A stretch of DNA of 64,000 nucleotides from Qipengyuania mesophila (GTDB lineage Bacteria; Pseudomonadota; Alphaproteobacteria; Sphingomonadales; Sphingomonadaceae), in NCBI RefSeq assembly GCF_019711655.1, contig NZ_JAIGNU010000001.1:1707501-1771500 (forward strand), read 5' to 3'. Made by a program: the position numbers and the translations under genes. Shown here piece after piece: positions 36,110 to 46,642 of this stretch. Each line of letters starts with the position of its first letter. Position 1 is the first letter of the stretch. Below the pieces are notes generated by a model that did no database searches, was not told the DNA's origin, and saw only the letters and a list, made by a program, of their open reading frames with translations.

Positions 36110-36640
36110 ATGCGTTGGCTGACTTCACTTTTCAAATCTACGAATCCGCACAGGCAAGCCGAGCGCCTAGTGGATCGCGGCCTCGGGTATGTAAGGGAGG
36201 GGCAAACAGCCAAGGCACTGACCATTGCGAGGTACTTGCACGAGCTTCGTCATTCAGGAGGGTTTGAGGTCGAGGCACAGGCTTTGGCGCGGGATGGAGC
36301 CAAAGACCAAGCAATTGCCGTGCTCGAGAATGGTCTTGAAGTCGCCCCGACAAGTTGGCTCAACGCAAATCTTCTGGGTAATTACCTGTCCGACCAAGCG
36401 CGATATGACGAAGCATTTGATGCCTATGATCGCGCGATGGCAATCCCTGGCGCGAACCGGGCCCTAATCGAATCGAACCGCGCCTTGGCGTTACAGAGAT
36501 CAGGCAGGCCCGATGAGGCTCGCGAGAAAATTGCGGCCATCCTGGCAAGCGGGGTGCCCGACGACGATCCTGGGCTTTTCGAGTTCATTGAAGGACTGCG
36601 CTCAGACCTTGAGATGCCTCAATCCCTAGCTCGCCAATAG
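36110..36640 (+). CDS. TPR repeat protein
   Basis: 176 aa with at least two tetratricopeptide-like repeats (NLLGNYLSDQARYDEAFDAYDRAM; ALALQRSGRPDEAREKIAAIL). No signal peptide is obvious. It is AT-richer than its neighbours and overlaps the 3' end of putA by 15 bp. The ATG at 36110 follows GGCGGGA; TTG at 36101 is another option. Role unknown. Confidence 0.7.
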   Translation: MRWLTSLFKSTNPHRQAERLVDRGLGYVREGQTAKALTIARYLHELRHSGGFEVEAQALARDGAKDQAIAVLENGLEVAPTSWLNANLLGNYLSDQARYDEAFDAYDRAMAIPGANRALIESNRALALQRSGRPDEAREKIAAILASGVPDDDPGLFEFIEGLRSDLEMPQSLARQ

Positions 36641-39600
36641 CGTCGCGTTCCCGCCTGCAGCCGTCGTGTCGATGCAGACCACGCGCTCGGTCGCGAAGCG
36701 CGCGACATAGTGCGGGCCGCCGGCCTTGGGGCCGGTCCCCGACAGGCCCTCTCCGCCGAAGGGCTGGCTTTCGACCACCGCGCCGATCTGGTTGCGGTTG
36801 ACGTAGAAATTGCCGACCGTGGCGCGCGCCTCGACGAAGGCGCGGACATCGTCGTTGCGGCTGTGGAGGCCCATCGTCAGTCCGAAGCCGGTGGCGTTGA
36901 TATCCTCGATCACGCGTTCGAGATCGGAAGCCTTCCAGCGCACGACGTGAAGGATCGGGCCGAAATTCTCGCGCTTCAGGTCGAGGATCGAATCGATCTC
37001 GATGATCGTCGGTGCGACGAAGCAGCCGGCATTGGCACCGCGATGCAGGCGGCGGCGCCAGACCGGGCGGCCGCCCTTCTTGCGCCGCGCGACGTGGCGT
37101 TCGAGCGAGGACTTGGCGTCGGGATCGATCACCGGGCCGACATCGGTGGAGAGCTCCTCCGGATTGCCGATGGTCAGCGCCTCGAACCCCCCGCGGATCA
37201 TCCGCAGCATCTCGTCGTAGACGTCGTCCTGGATATAGAGCACGCGCAGCGCCGAGCAGCGCTGGCCCGCGCTCTGGAAAGCAGAGGCGACGACATCGCG
37301 CGTCACCTGTTCGGGCAGCGCGGTCGAATCGACGATCATCGCGTTCTGCCCGCCGGTCTCGGCGATCAGCGTGGCGATCGGCCCCTCGCGCGCGGCGAGG
37401 CCGCGGTTGATCGCCTGCGCGGTCTGGGTCGAGCCGGTGAAGGCGACGCCCGCGATGCGCGGATCCGAAGTGATCATCTCGCCGACATCGCCCGCGCCGG
37501 GCAGCAGCTGGAAGGCTTCCTCGGGAATGCCCGCCTGATGGCACAGCCGCACCGCGAGCGCGGCGATCAGCGGGGTCTGCTCGGCGGGCTTGGCGACCAC
37601 CGTATTGCCCGCGGCGAGCGCCGCTGCAGGCGTGCCGATGAAGATCGCCAGCGGGAAGTTCCACGGGCTGATGCAGGCGAAGACGCCGCGACCGTGGAGG
37701 CTCAGCCGGTTTTCCTCGCCGGTCGGGCCGGGCAGGATGATGGGCCGCGTGAACTGGCGCCGCGCCTCATTGGCGTAGAAGCGCAGGAAGTCGACCGCCT
37801 CGCGCAATTCGAGCACCGCGTCGACAAGCGTCTTGCCCGCCTCGCGCTGGCACAGGCTGAGGAACTCGTCGGTATGCTCCTCGAACAAATCGGCCGCGGC
37901 CTCGAGCAGTACCGCGCGCTTCTCGCCGCCGAGACGGTCCCAGCCGGGCTGGATCGCCTGCGCGCGGGTGATCGCTTCCTCGACCTCGAAATCGAGCGTG
38001 TCGCGGCGCGTGCCGACTTCGGCGGAAAGGTCGTGCGGCTTGTTGATCGGCGCGCTCTCGCCCTCCGCGCCCGACTTGAAGGTCGGCTCGGCGATCCAGT
38101 GGCGGTCTTCCAGCCTGGCGAGCCGTTCCTGCAGCGGTTCGAGCACCAGCGGGTCGCTGAGGTCGATCCCCGCCGAATTGCGACGGTCGGGGAAGATGTC
38201 GGTCGGCAGCGGGATCGCCGGATTGCGATAGGGTTCGAGCGCGGCCATGTCGGCTACTGGGTCGGTCGCGAGCTCTGCCGCCGGGACATCGGCATCGGCC
38301 ATCCGGTTGACGAAGGAACTGTTCGCCCCGTTTTCGAGCAGGCGGCGCACGAGATAGGCGAGCAGGTCCTTGTGCGTACCCGTCGGCGCGTAGATGCGCA
38401 CATTGGTCCGTCGGTTACCCTCCATCTGGGCCAGTGCGCCGTAGACGTCCTCGCCCATTCCGTGGAGCCGCTGGAACTCGAATTGCTTGGCGCCGGCGAG
38501 CGCCTTGATTGCACCAATTGTATAGGCGTTATGCGTGGCGAAAGCGGGGTAGATCGCATCGTCGGCCGCCAGCATCTTCTCCGCGCAGGCTAGATAGCTG
38601 ACGTCGGTCGCGAGCTTGCGCGTGAAGACCGGGAAGTCGGTGTAGCCGCCGACCTGGCTCAGCTTGATCTCGGTATCCCAATAGGCGCCCTTGACCAGCC
38701 GAACGAAGAACTTGCGGTCGTGCTTGCGCGCCAGCCGCGCGACCCAGTCGATCATCGGCACGCCGCGCTTCTGATAGGCCTGGATGGCAAGGCCGAAACC
38801 TTCCCAGCGACTTCCGTCGGGACGGGTGAAGAGGCTGTCGTCGCGCGCCAGCGCCTCGATCAGATCCATCGACAGCTCGAGCCGGTCGGCTTCCTCCGCG
38901 TCGATAGTGAAGTGGATGTTGGCATCGCGCGCCGCAGTGGCGAGGTCGCGCACGATCGGCAGCAGGTCCCCGATCGCGAGATCGGCGTGGAGGAAGGTGT
39001 AGCGCGGGTGCAGCGCCGACAGCTTCACCGAGATGCCCGGGGAAGTACGGACGTCGCCGCTGGCTTCCTTCACCAGGCGGTCGATGGCCTTGTGGTAGTT
39101 GACCCGGTAGCGTTCGGCATCGTCATAGGTCATCGCCGCTTCGCCGAGCATGTCGAAGCTGTGCGTCAGACCCTTGGCACGCTCAGGCTTGGCGCGCTTG
39201 AGCGATTCATCGATCGTGCGGCCATAGACGAACTGTCCGCCGAGGATGCGCATCGCCTGCAGCGTCGCCCTGCGGATCACCGGTTCGCCCAGACGCGTGA
39301 CCGCGTTCTTGAGGCTGCGGCGCATGCCCTTCTGCGCTTCCTCGGGCCGCTCGAGCACCTCGCCTGTCAGCATGAGCGAGAAAGTGGCGGCGTTGACGAA
39401 GGTCGAGGAGCTTTCGCCCATGTGCTCGGCCCAGTCGATGTCGCCGATCTTATCGCGGATCAGCGCATCGGCGGTGGCCGCGTCGGGCACGCGCAGCAGC
39501 GCTTCGGCGAGGCACATCAGCGCCACGCCTTCCTCGGTCGCGAGGCCGTATTGCTGGAGGAAGGCGTCGATCCCGCTCGCCTTGCGCTTGCGTGCGGATT

Positions 39601-39763
39601 CGATCAGCCCGATGGCGATGCGTGCCGCTTCCTTGTGTTTCGCGCTTGCTCCGCCCGCCTGTGCCATGCGTTCGGCGACGCAGGCGTTTTCTTCCGCGCG
39701 ATAGGCTTCGCGTACGGCCTGGCGGGAAATGGGGGACAGATGCGCTGGATCGTGCAGGGCCAT
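36626..39763 (-). CDS. putA: Bifunctional proline dehydrogenase / P5C dehydrogenase
   Basis: 1045 aa; oxidises proline to glutamate in two steps. Residues ~130-480 are the FAD-dependent proline dehydrogenase barrel ([28 protein letters not shown]); ~540-1010 the aldehyde dehydrogenase with Cys836 ([10 protein letters not shown]) and the upstream Glu in AETGGQN. There is no N-terminal ribbon-helix-helix, so it does not repress its own operon as the E. coli protein does. putP is not adjacent. Confidence 0.95.
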   Translation of the reverse strand: MALHDPAHLSPISRQAVREAYRAEENACVAERMAQAGGASAKHKEAARIAIGLIESARKRKASGIDAFLQQYGLATEEGVALMCLAEALLRVPDAATADALIRDKIGDIDWAEHMGESSSTFVNAATFSLMLTGEVLERPEEAQKGMRRSLKNAVTRLGEPVIRRATLQAMRILGGQFVYGRTIDESLKRAKPERAKGLTHSFDMLGEAAMTYDDAERYRVNYHKAIDRLVKEASGDVRTSPGISVKLSALHPRYTFLHADLAIGDLLPIVRDLATAARDANIHFTIDAEEADRLELSMDLIEALARDDSLFTRPDGSRWEGFGLAIQAYQKRGVPMIDWVARLARKHDRKFFVRLVKGAYWDTEIKLSQVGGYTDFPVFTRKLATDVSYLACAEKMLAADDAIYPAFATHNAYTIGAIKALAGAKQFEFQRLHGMGEDVYGALAQMEGNRRTNVRIYAPTGTHKDLLAYLVRRLLENGANSSFVNRMADADVPAAELATDPVADMAALEPYRNPAIPLPTDIFPDRRNSAGIDLSDPLVLEPLQERLARLEDRHWIAEPTFKSGAEGESAPINKPHDLSAEVGTRRDTLDFEVEEAITRAQAIQPGWDRLGGEKRAVLLEAAADLFEEHTDEFLSLCQREAGKTLVDAVLELREAVDFLRFYANEARRQFTRPIILPGPTGEENRLSLHGRGVFACISPWNFPLAIFIGTPAAALAAGNTVVAKPAEQTPLIAALAVRLCHQAGIPEEAFQLLPGAGDVGEMITSDPRIAGVAFTGSTQTAQAINRGLAAREGPIATLIAETGGQNAMIVDSTALPEQVTRDVVASAFQSAGQRCSALRVLYIQDDVYDEMLRMIRGGFEALTIGNPEELSTDVGPVIDPDAKSSLERHVARRKKGGRPVWRRRLHRGANAGCFVAPTIIEIDSILDLKRENFGPILHVVRWKASDLERVIEDINATGFGLTMGLHSRNDDVRAFVEARATVGNFYVNRNQIGAVVESQPFGGEGLSGTGPKAGGPHYVARFATERVVCIDTTAAGGNATLLAS

Positions 39764-39858
39764 ACGACTCCGGTAGGCAGGAAGGGATTCGCAGGCCCAT
39801 TGGACCCGGGCGTCTCCCCTTTCAAGCTTTGTGACAGGCGCTTGTTCCGTAACGTCTT

Positions 39859-41346
39859 CTAGAGACGTGCGGCGAACCAGTCGGACACTGCCTGATGCGA
39901 CTCGGCTGCGAGATGCAGTCCGAGCTTGCTACGCCGCCACAGCACGTCCTCAGCGGTGTGCGCATATTCGTGCGCCACCAGATAGTTTAGCTCCGCCTCG
40001 TAGAGCGTACCGCCCAAATCCTCGCCCAATTCGGAGAGGCTCGTCGCCTCGCCCAGGAGATCGACAATGCGCGTACCATAGGCCCGGGCGAGGCGCTGGA
40101 GCATTTCGGGGGGGATCCACGGCCAGCGCTCGTGGGCCTGCCACAGGAAGCCCGCGAAATCGCCCTCGAGGTCGCCACCGGGAAGCGGGGCGCTTGCGGT
40201 CCAGGGCCTGCCGGGAACGGCCATCGCCTTGCCCAGTCGCTCGAGCGCGTGCTCGGCCAGCCGGCGATAGGTGGTCAGCTTGCCGCCGTAGACCGACAGG
40301 ATCGGCGCGCCGCCATCGGCCTCCAGCTCGAAGACATAGTCGCGCGTGACGGTCGAGTTGCTTTTCGCATTGTCTTCGTAGAGCGGGCGCACGCCCGAAT
40401 AGGTGGAGACGATCTCGTCCTCGGTCACCGCGCTCGCGAAATAGCGTGAGGCGGCGTCGCACAGATAGGCGGTCTCACCGGGCGTGATCGCGACGTGGTC
40501 GAGATCGCCTTCGTAGCGAAGATCGGTCGTGCCGATCAGCGTGTAGTCGCGCTCGTAGGGAATGGCGAAGACGATGCGCCCGTCGGGTTGCTGGAAGATA
40601 TAGGCATGCTCGCCCGGATAGGCGCGGCGCACGATGATGTGGCTGCCCTTGACCAGCCGGAGATGCGCGGGCGTTCCCACGCCCAGAGCGACGCGCGCCA
40701 CACGGTCGACGAAGGGCCCGGCGGCATTGACGACGGCGCGTGCGGCCACCTGCTCTTCGCCGCCCTCGCTACGCAGCGTGGCGCGCCAGTGATCCTGGTG
40801 GCGTTTCAGCGCCGTGCATTCGCAGCGCGTGCGGATGGTGGCGCCGCGATGCTCCGCGTCCATGGCGCTCAGGACAACGAGCCGCGCGTCCTCGACCCAG
40901 CAGTCCGAATATTCGAAGCCGTGGGTGAAGCGATCCAGTAGGATCGAGCGGTGCGGCGCCTTGCGTAGGTCGATGGCCGTCGAGCCGGGCAGACTGCGCC
41001 TCCGACCCCCCAGCCGGTCGTAAAGCATCAATCCGATCTTCAGCATCCATCGAGGCCGCATGCTTGGTTCGTGCGGCAGGACGAAGCGCAACGGGCGGAT
41101 GATATGCGGCGCCGCGGCGAGCAGCACCTCACGTTCGTGCAGGCTCTCGGCGACCAGCCGGAAATCGTATTGCTCGAGATAGCGCAGTCCGCCGTGGATC
41201 AGCTTGGTGCTGGCCGAGGAAGTGTGCGAGGCGAGGTCGTCCTTTTCGACCAGCAGCACCTTCATGCCGCGGCCCGCGGCATCGCGGGCGATCCCCGCGC
41301 CATTGATGCCGCCACCGACGACGAGCAGATCGTATTCGCCGCTCAT
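39859..41346 (-). CDS. glpD: Aerobic glycerol-3-phosphate dehydrogenase
   Basis: 495 aa FAD enzyme that oxidises glycerol-3-phosphate to DHAP and feeds the respiratory chain. The FAD site is VVGGGINGAGIARDAAGRG at residues 9-27, and SASTKLIHGGLRYLEQYDF is the GlpD signature. ATG at 41346 overlaps the mtnP stop by 4 nt (ATGA), so the two are co-transcribed. glpK and glpF are absent. Confidence 0.94.
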   Translation of the reverse strand: MSGEYDLLVVGGGINGAGIARDAAGRGMKVLLVEKDDLASHTSSASTKLIHGGLRYLEQYDFRLVAESLHEREVLLAAAPHIIRPLRFVLPHEPSMRPRWMLKIGLMLYDRLGGRRRSLPGSTAIDLRKAPHRSILLDRFTHGFEYSDCWVEDARLVVLSAMDAEHRGATIRTRCECTALKRHQDHWRATLRSEGGEEQVAARAVVNAAGPFVDRVARVALGVGTPAHLRLVKGSHIIVRRAYPGEHAYIFQQPDGRIVFAIPYERDYTLIGTTDLRYEGDLDHVAITPGETAYLCDAASRYFASAVTEDEIVSTYSGVRPLYEDNAKSNSTVTRDYVFELEADGGAPILSVYGGKLTTYRRLAEHALERLGKAMAVPGRPWTASAPLPGGDLEGDFAGFLWQAHERWPWIPPEMLQRLARAYGTRIVDLLGEATSLSELGEDLGGTLYEAELNYLVAHEYAHTAEDVLWRRSKLGLHLAAESHQAVSDWFAARL

Positions 41347-42215
41347 CCCTGGCGGAACAGCCGGCCGGCGACGGCATCGAGCTTCGCCAGCACCGCCTTG
41401 TCGTGCTTGTCGGGGGCGGTGATCACCGCATCGTCGAGCGCCCGGTCGATCGGCGATGGCGTGCGTTTTTCGGGCAGGTTCCGGCAGAAGACCTCCACTG
41501 CCTTGCGCGCGAGCGATGAATTCGCGTTCATCTGCTCGACGATTTGCGCGACATCGACCGCCTCCCCATCCTCGCGCCAGCAATCGTAGTCGGTGACCAT
41601 GGCGAGCAGGGCATAGGGAAGCTCGGCCTCGCGGGCGAGCTTGGCCTCGGGCATGCCGGTCATGCCGATGACCTCGGCGCCCCAGTGGCGATAGAGCCGG
41701 CTCTCCGCGCGCGAGGAGAACTGCGGCCCTTCCATCGCGAGATAGGTCGCGCCTTCGGCACATTCACCGCCGGCCTTGACGACTGCCTTCGCCGCATGTT
41801 TCGCGAGGCGCTCGCACACCGGGTCGGCCATCGAGACATGCGCGACGAAGCCATCGCCGAAGAAGCTCGAGGGGCGTCCCCTGGTGTTGTCGATGAATTG
41901 GTCGACCGTGACGAAGCGGCCCGGCGGCAGGTCCTCGGAGAGCGAGCCCACCGCGCTGATCGCGAGAATGTCGGTGCAGCCCGCGCGCTTCAAGGCGTCG
42001 ATATTGGCGCGCGCATTGAGCGTCGAAGGGGCGATGCGGTGCCCGCGCCCGTGGCGGGGCAGGAAGCGCACGCGGACATGGCCGATGGTGCCGCAGAGGA
42101 TTTCGTCCGACGGTTCACCCCAGGGCGATTGCACCGGGATCCACTGCGCATCCTCCAGCGCATCGATGGCGTAGAGACCCGATCCTCCGATGATGCCGAT
42201 GGTCCATTCGCTCAT
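41343..42215 (-). CDS. mtnP: S-methyl-5'-thioadenosine phosphorylase
   Basis: 290 aa; splits methylthioadenosine to adenine and methylthioribose-1-phosphate. Phosphate site GGSGLY near residue 10, RHGRGHRIAPSTLNARANI, and MEGPQFSSRAESRLYRHWGAEVIGMT are the family blocks. ATG at 42215 fits the start of homology. Other methionine-salvage genes are absent. Confidence 0.94.
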   Translation of the reverse strand: MSEWTIGIIGGSGLYAIDALEDAQWIPVQSPWGEPSDEILCGTIGHVRVRFLPRHGRGHRIAPSTLNARANIDALKRAGCTDILAISAVGSLSEDLPPGRFVTVDQFIDNTRGRPSSFFGDGFVAHVSMADPVCERLAKHAAKAVVKAGGECAEGATYLAMEGPQFSSRAESRLYRHWGAEVIGMTGMPEAKLAREAELPYALLAMVTDYDCWREDGEAVDVAQIVEQMNANSSLARKAVEVFCRNLPEKRTPSPIDRALDDAVITAPDKHDKAVLAKLDAVAGRLFRQG

Positions 42216-42429
42216 GTAGTGTCTTTCGCAAGCCCGGGCAGTTGATGTGACGACGAGGGGTGACCGCTGGGGCTGCGCCTGTCCACCCCCCGAGTGCAGG
42301 AAGCCCGCAGCCGATCTGCGCCGAAGCGACATCCGCATGCGTATTCACGCACACCCGCACCGCCGTCGCCTTGACAGTTCGACCCATTTGCCGCGGAACC
42401 GACACCTTGGCGGGGCATAGGGTAGAGTG

Positions 42430-45210
42430 ATGACAGAGACGAAAATCGAACCGACGCTGGCGAGCCTGAGCGAACGGCTCCGCGTGCTCCACCGCCAGAC
42501 CCGCGAAACCCCTCTGTTCAATCCCGTCTTCCAGCTTTCGCTCGATATTTCGCGCAAGCTCGAGAGCGGCGAACTCGACATTGCCGCGCTGGCAGGGCTG
42601 GTCGACGAACTCGAAGCGCAATCGCTCGACGCCCGCGCATCGCGCTTGCGCAATCTGCTCCGTCCCGACGCGGCCGAAGAGCGGCTGTCGGAACTCGCCG
42701 CGGCGGGCGAGGACTTCGAGGCTTTTCGCGCCTTCTGGGAGCAGCCGCACATGCATGCGGTGTTCACCGCTCATCCCACTTTCTTGCTGTCACCGCAGCA
42801 GAGCGCGGTGGTGGCCGAGGAAATCGCCAGCGGGCGTAAGGCCGCGACGCAGGAGCCGGGCGAAAAACCTGAGATCACGCTACGCTACGAACACGAATGC
42901 GCCATGGAGGCGCTCGTCAATGCGCAGGACGCGCGCGACCGGATCGTAGCCAGCGTCCTGCGCCGCGCCCGCGAAGCCTTCCCCGATCGTTGGACCGAAC
43001 TCAAGCCACTGCCTTTCCGCTTCGCCAGCTGGGTCGGCTATGACATGGATGGTCGAACCGACATCACCTGGTACACTTCGATCGCCTTCCGCCTCGCCGA
43101 GAAGGCGCAGCGACTGGCGCGCTATGCCGCCTCGCTCGAGGCGATCGATCCCGCGCATCCCATGCTCGCGACACTGCGCGGCGCCCAGCAGCGCGCGCAG
43201 GCCAGCGCGGAGGAATTCGCCGGAGACCTGTCGGACCCATCCGATCTCTCGGCCGCCGCCAACCGATTGACCGCCGACCATCCCGACAAGCTGCTGTCGC
43301 TCGCCCCGCTGGTCGACCAGCTTGAAGAGGAGGCTGCCGGGAGCGATGCGGAGCGCGCAGTTGCCCTGCGCACGCTCGCCGCGGCGATGCGCGCCGACGG
43401 GCTCGGCATGGGCTGGATCCACTTCCGCGTGAACGCCAAGCAATTGCACAATGCGATCCGTGCTAGGCTCGGCGATGCGGCGGATATCGATCTTTCCAGC
43501 CGCGGCGCGATCGCCGCGCTGCGCGAACTGCTTGCCGAGGTCGAGCCGCAGAGCGCCAATTTCGCCAGCCTCGCGGTCGAGAGCTCGACCGCGGTGCGCC
43601 AGTTCCTCGTGATGGACCAGATCCTCAAGCACGTGGACGCTGACGCACCGATTCGCATGCTGGTGGCCGAATGCGAACAGCCCGCGACAGTCCTCGCCGC
43701 GCTCTATTTCGCGCGTGCCTTCGGGATCGCCGGCAAGGTCGACGTCTCGCCGTTGTTCGAGACCGAAACCGCGCTCGAGCATGGCGGGCGTTTCCTCGAC
43801 CTGCTGCTCGCCGAGCCCGACTACCAAGCCTACGCCAAGGAACGCGGGCGCATCGCCATCCAGACAGGCTTTTCCGACGCGGGGCGCTTCGTCGGGCAGA
43901 TTCCCGCCAGCCTCGCGATCGAACGCCTCCAGGGCCGCCTCGCCGAAGCCATGGCCGCGAACGGGCTGAACGACGTCTCGGCGCTGATCTTCAACACGCA
44001 TGGCGAGGGCATGGGGCGCGGCGCGCATCCCTCGAGTTTCGAGGACCGGATCGAATGGGCGCTCAGCGCCTGGGCGCAGCGACGCTTCGCCCGTGCCGGC
44101 ATCACGCTCGAACCCGAGGCGAGCTTCCAGGGCGGCGACGGCTACCTGCTCTTCGCCACGCCCGAGATCGCGCTCGCCACGCTGACGCAGATCGTCGCGC
44201 ACAGCCCTGCGCATACCGACCCCGACGTCCCGACCGATCCCTTCTATCGCCGCACCGATATCAGCCTCGATTTCTACCGTGCGATCAAGGATCACCAGCG
44301 CGACCATCTCGAAAGCCGGACCTACAGCCGTGCAATCACCGCCTTCGGCCTCGGCCTGCTCAACGAAACCGGCAGCCGCAAGTCGCGCCGCCAGAGCGAT
44401 CTCTCCGCCGATCGCGAGATGAGCCTGCGGCAGATCCGCGCGATCCCGCACAATGCCATCCTCCAGCAGCTGGGCTATCCGGTGAACATCATCGCCGGCG
44501 TGGGCAGCGCGGCGGAAAGCCAGATCGAGGAAGTCGGCGCGCTGCTCGCCGAGAGCCCGCGCGGGCGCCAGATCATGCGGCTGGTGCGCGCCTCGAACGC
44601 GCTCGCCAGCATCAAGACCGTCGCCGCCTTCGGCGAATTGTTCAATTCGGCCTATTGGGCGAGCCGGCCCTATCGTGGCACCGAGCAGCATCTCGCGGAA
44701 GCCTGCGAAGCGCTCGCCGAATATCTTATCAAGGACGATCGGAACGGCGTCTTCCGCCGACTCGCTTCGCGGCTGCGCGTCGATGCGCTCAAGCTCCACC
44801 GCCTGTTCGACCTCGTCCCCGACGACGACCCGCATCCCCAGCGCGAGAACACGCGCCGCGCGATCGGCGTGCTCCAGGCGGTGCGCCTCGCGCTGCTGCA
44901 GCACATGTTCCTCAAGGTGGTCTCGGTCCCCGCCTTCAGCCGCGCCAACGACATCAGCCGGACCGACGTGCTCGAAATGGTCTTCACCCTGCGCGTGGAC
45001 GAGGCGCTGGCGCAATTGCGCCGCGCCTTCCCCACCAGCTTCCCGCGCAAGGAGGACTTCACGCTCGACGAGCCGGGCGAATACCCGGTGGGCGTGGGCG
45101 AGGGCTATGCCGCCATCCGGGCGAACTACATCGACCCGATCGAACAGGCCCATGCGCTGTGCCTGCGCATCTCCACTGCCATCGCCAACGAGTTCGGCGC
45201 ACACGGCTGA
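42430..45210 (+). CDS. PEP carboxylase homologue with altered active site
   Basis: 926 aa, colinear with PEP carboxylase over its length. The core motifs are changed. TAHPTE is TAHPTF; the GYSDSxKDAG loop is GFSDAGRFVG; HGRGGxxGRGG is HGEGMGRGAH; and EQGE is FQGG. The carboxyl end is FGAHG instead of RNTG. RAIPHN and AGVGSA keep the frame of reference. I infer either a divergent subfamily with unusual chemistry or a non-carboxylase role. ATG at 42430 chosen; GTG at 42427 also possible. Confidence 0.75.
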   Translation: MTETKIEPTLASLSERLRVLHRQTRETPLFNPVFQLSLDISRKLESGELDIAALAGLVDELEAQSLDARASRLRNLLRPDAAEERLSELAAAGEDFEAFRAFWEQPHMHAVFTAHPTFLLSPQQSAVVAEEIASGRKAATQEPGEKPEITLRYEHECAMEALVNAQDARDRIVASVLRRAREAFPDRWTELKPLPFRFASWVGYDMDGRTDITWYTSIAFRLAEKAQRLARYAASLEAIDPAHPMLATLRGAQQRAQASAEEFAGDLSDPSDLSAAANRLTADHPDKLLSLAPLVDQLEEEAAGSDAERAVALRTLAAAMRADGLGMGWIHFRVNAKQLHNAIRARLGDAADIDLSSRGAIAALRELLAEVEPQSANFASLAVESSTAVRQFLVMDQILKHVDADAPIRMLVAECEQPATVLAALYFARAFGIAGKVDVSPLFETETALEHGGRFLDLLLAEPDYQAYAKERGRIAIQTGFSDAGRFVGQIPASLAIERLQGRLAEAMAANGLNDVSALIFNTHGEGMGRGAHPSSFEDRIEWALSAWAQRRFARAGITLEPEASFQGGDGYLLFATPEIALATLTQIVAHSPAHTDPDVPTDPFYRRTDISLDFYRAIKDHQRDHLESRTYSRAITAFGLGLLNETGSRKSRRQSDLSADREMSLRQIRAIPHNAILQQLGYPVNIIAGVGSAAESQIEEVGALLAESPRGRQIMRLVRASNALASIKTVAAFGELFNSAYWASRPYRGTEQHLAEACEALAEYLIKDDRNGVFRRLASRLRVDALKLHRLFDLVPDDDPHPQRENTRRAIGVLQAVRLALLQHMFLKVVSVPAFSRANDISRTDVLEMVFTLRVDEALAQLRRAFPTSFPRKEDFTLDEPGEYPVGVGEGYAAIRANYIDPIEQAHALCLRISTAIANEFGAHG

Positions 45211-45271
45211 TTGAAATTCCAGCCTTTTGCGCGCAGGGTCCTGCCCGGTTCGACCGGGGGAGGACGAGTCG

Positions 45272-46621
45272 ATGGAAAATTTCCTGTGGGGCGTCGCGGC
45301 CGGAATCCTGGGCGTGGTGGCGCTGGTCTTCTTTGCATTCACGGTGTTCAGGCGCGGCGCGCTGACGTTTCAGATCGACGGGTTCTACACGCATGTCGTC
45401 GATGGCGATGTCGGGCCCTTCATCCGCGACGTGCAGGCCGATGTGCCCGATGCCGAGGTCTGCCGGCTCGACGATCGCATGTCGTGTTCGATCCGCGAGG
45501 CGGTGCAGAGCTGCGGCGATGCCGGCCGGCCTGACTGCAACGTGTTGCTGCTCTCGGGCGGCGGTCAGTGGGGGGCCTACGGCGCCGGGCTGTTCGATAC
45601 GCTGAGCCGCCACAGTGCCGATGAGCTCGCGCTGCCCGGCATCGGCGTCATCACCGGAATTTCGACCGGTTCGCTGCAGGCGCTGATGCTGATGGTCGCG
45701 CTCGATCCGAAGCAGGCGCCCGCCATGCGCCGCTTCGCGCTCGATAGGCTGGTGTGGGGCTATTCGCCCGAACGCGAGAGCGAGGTGGTCCATAATACCG
45801 GTCTGATCAGCGTGCCGCTGTTCGGTTCGGCCGCGGGCACCGCCCCGCTGCGCCGGCGGGTGATCGAAGCGCTCATGCCCGGGGGCGACGAGAGCCTGAT
45901 CGAGGCGATCGGGCAGTCGAGCATCGACGGCTTCGTCGGCTTCGTCGAGGCCGAGCGCGGCGTGTTCCGCTATGCCGAGGTCAAGGAACTGGTGAACACG
46001 GCGCCGAGCGCCGTCGCTGCGGCCGAGGCGCTGGCTGCGGCCACCATGGCCTCTTCCGCCATGCCCGTCTTCCACCAGCAGCTGCGCGTTGCGGGCAGCG
46101 ACGGCAAGGCGCTGTCGCTCTACGATGGCGGCGTCCGCCGGTCGGTCTTCTTCGACCGCGCGATGGCGGCGGTCGACCAGGAAGTGCGCGAGATGATGAC
46201 GAAGGCGCACAGGGGCGAACATGCGCTGGCGAGCATGGAGCAGGCGAGCTTCGCGCAGGAATACGAGGACAAGGCACCCACGGTCTATGTCGTGCGCAAC
46301 GGGCCCACCGCGCGCAAGAAGGACGACCGGCTCAACACCAGCTCGGGCCCGCTCAAGAATGGCCAGCGCGGCTACGACCTGCTCGTCAACGAAAGCGAAA
46401 TCGGCGCGATCGCCGGCCTACGGCTCAACAATCCCTATGGCCGGATCCTGCTGACCAGCGCCGATCGCTACGACACTTTCCCCAGCGACGTGGGCGAGAA
46501 CTTCAAGAAGGACGAGATGTTCAAGCCGGCCTTCATGGCGCGGCTGCGCGATCTCGGACGGCACAAGGCCGAACGGCCCGAGGGCCCGTGGTGGCCGCTC
46601 AGCCCGATCGAACGGAGTTAG
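45272..46621 (+). CDS. Patatin-like phospholipase, membrane anchored
   Basis: 449 aa. An N-terminal transmembrane helix (residues 5-25) precedes the patatin domain: LSGGGQWGAYGAG (oxyanion loop, ~96), GISTGS (catalytic Ser, ~130) and YDGGVRR (catalytic Asp, ~286). Substrates of such bacterial enzymes are membrane lipids. GGGGGAGGAC precedes ATG at 45272. The gene is convergent with the GGDEF gene. Confidence 0.87.
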   Translation: MENFLWGVAAGILGVVALVFFAFTVFRRGALTFQIDGFYTHVVDGDVGPFIRDVQADVPDAEVCRLDDRMSCSIREAVQSCGDAGRPDCNVLLLSGGGQWGAYGAGLFDTLSRHSADELALPGIGVITGISTGSLQALMLMVALDPKQAPAMRRFALDRLVWGYSPERESEVVHNTGLISVPLFGSAAGTAPLRRRVIEALMPGGDESLIEAIGQSSIDGFVGFVEAERGVFRYAEVKELVNTAPSAVAAAEALAAATMASSAMPVFHQQLRVAGSDGKALSLYDGGVRRSVFFDRAMAAVDQEVREMMTKAHRGEHALASMEQASFAQEYEDKAPTVYVVRNGPTARKKDDRLNTSSGPLKNGQRGYDLLVNESEIGAIAGLRLNNPYGRILLTSADRYDTFPSDVGENFKKDEMFKPAFMARLRDLGRHKAERPEGPWWPLSPIERS

Positions 46622-46642
46622 GAGACCGCCGGGCGGGGAAAC

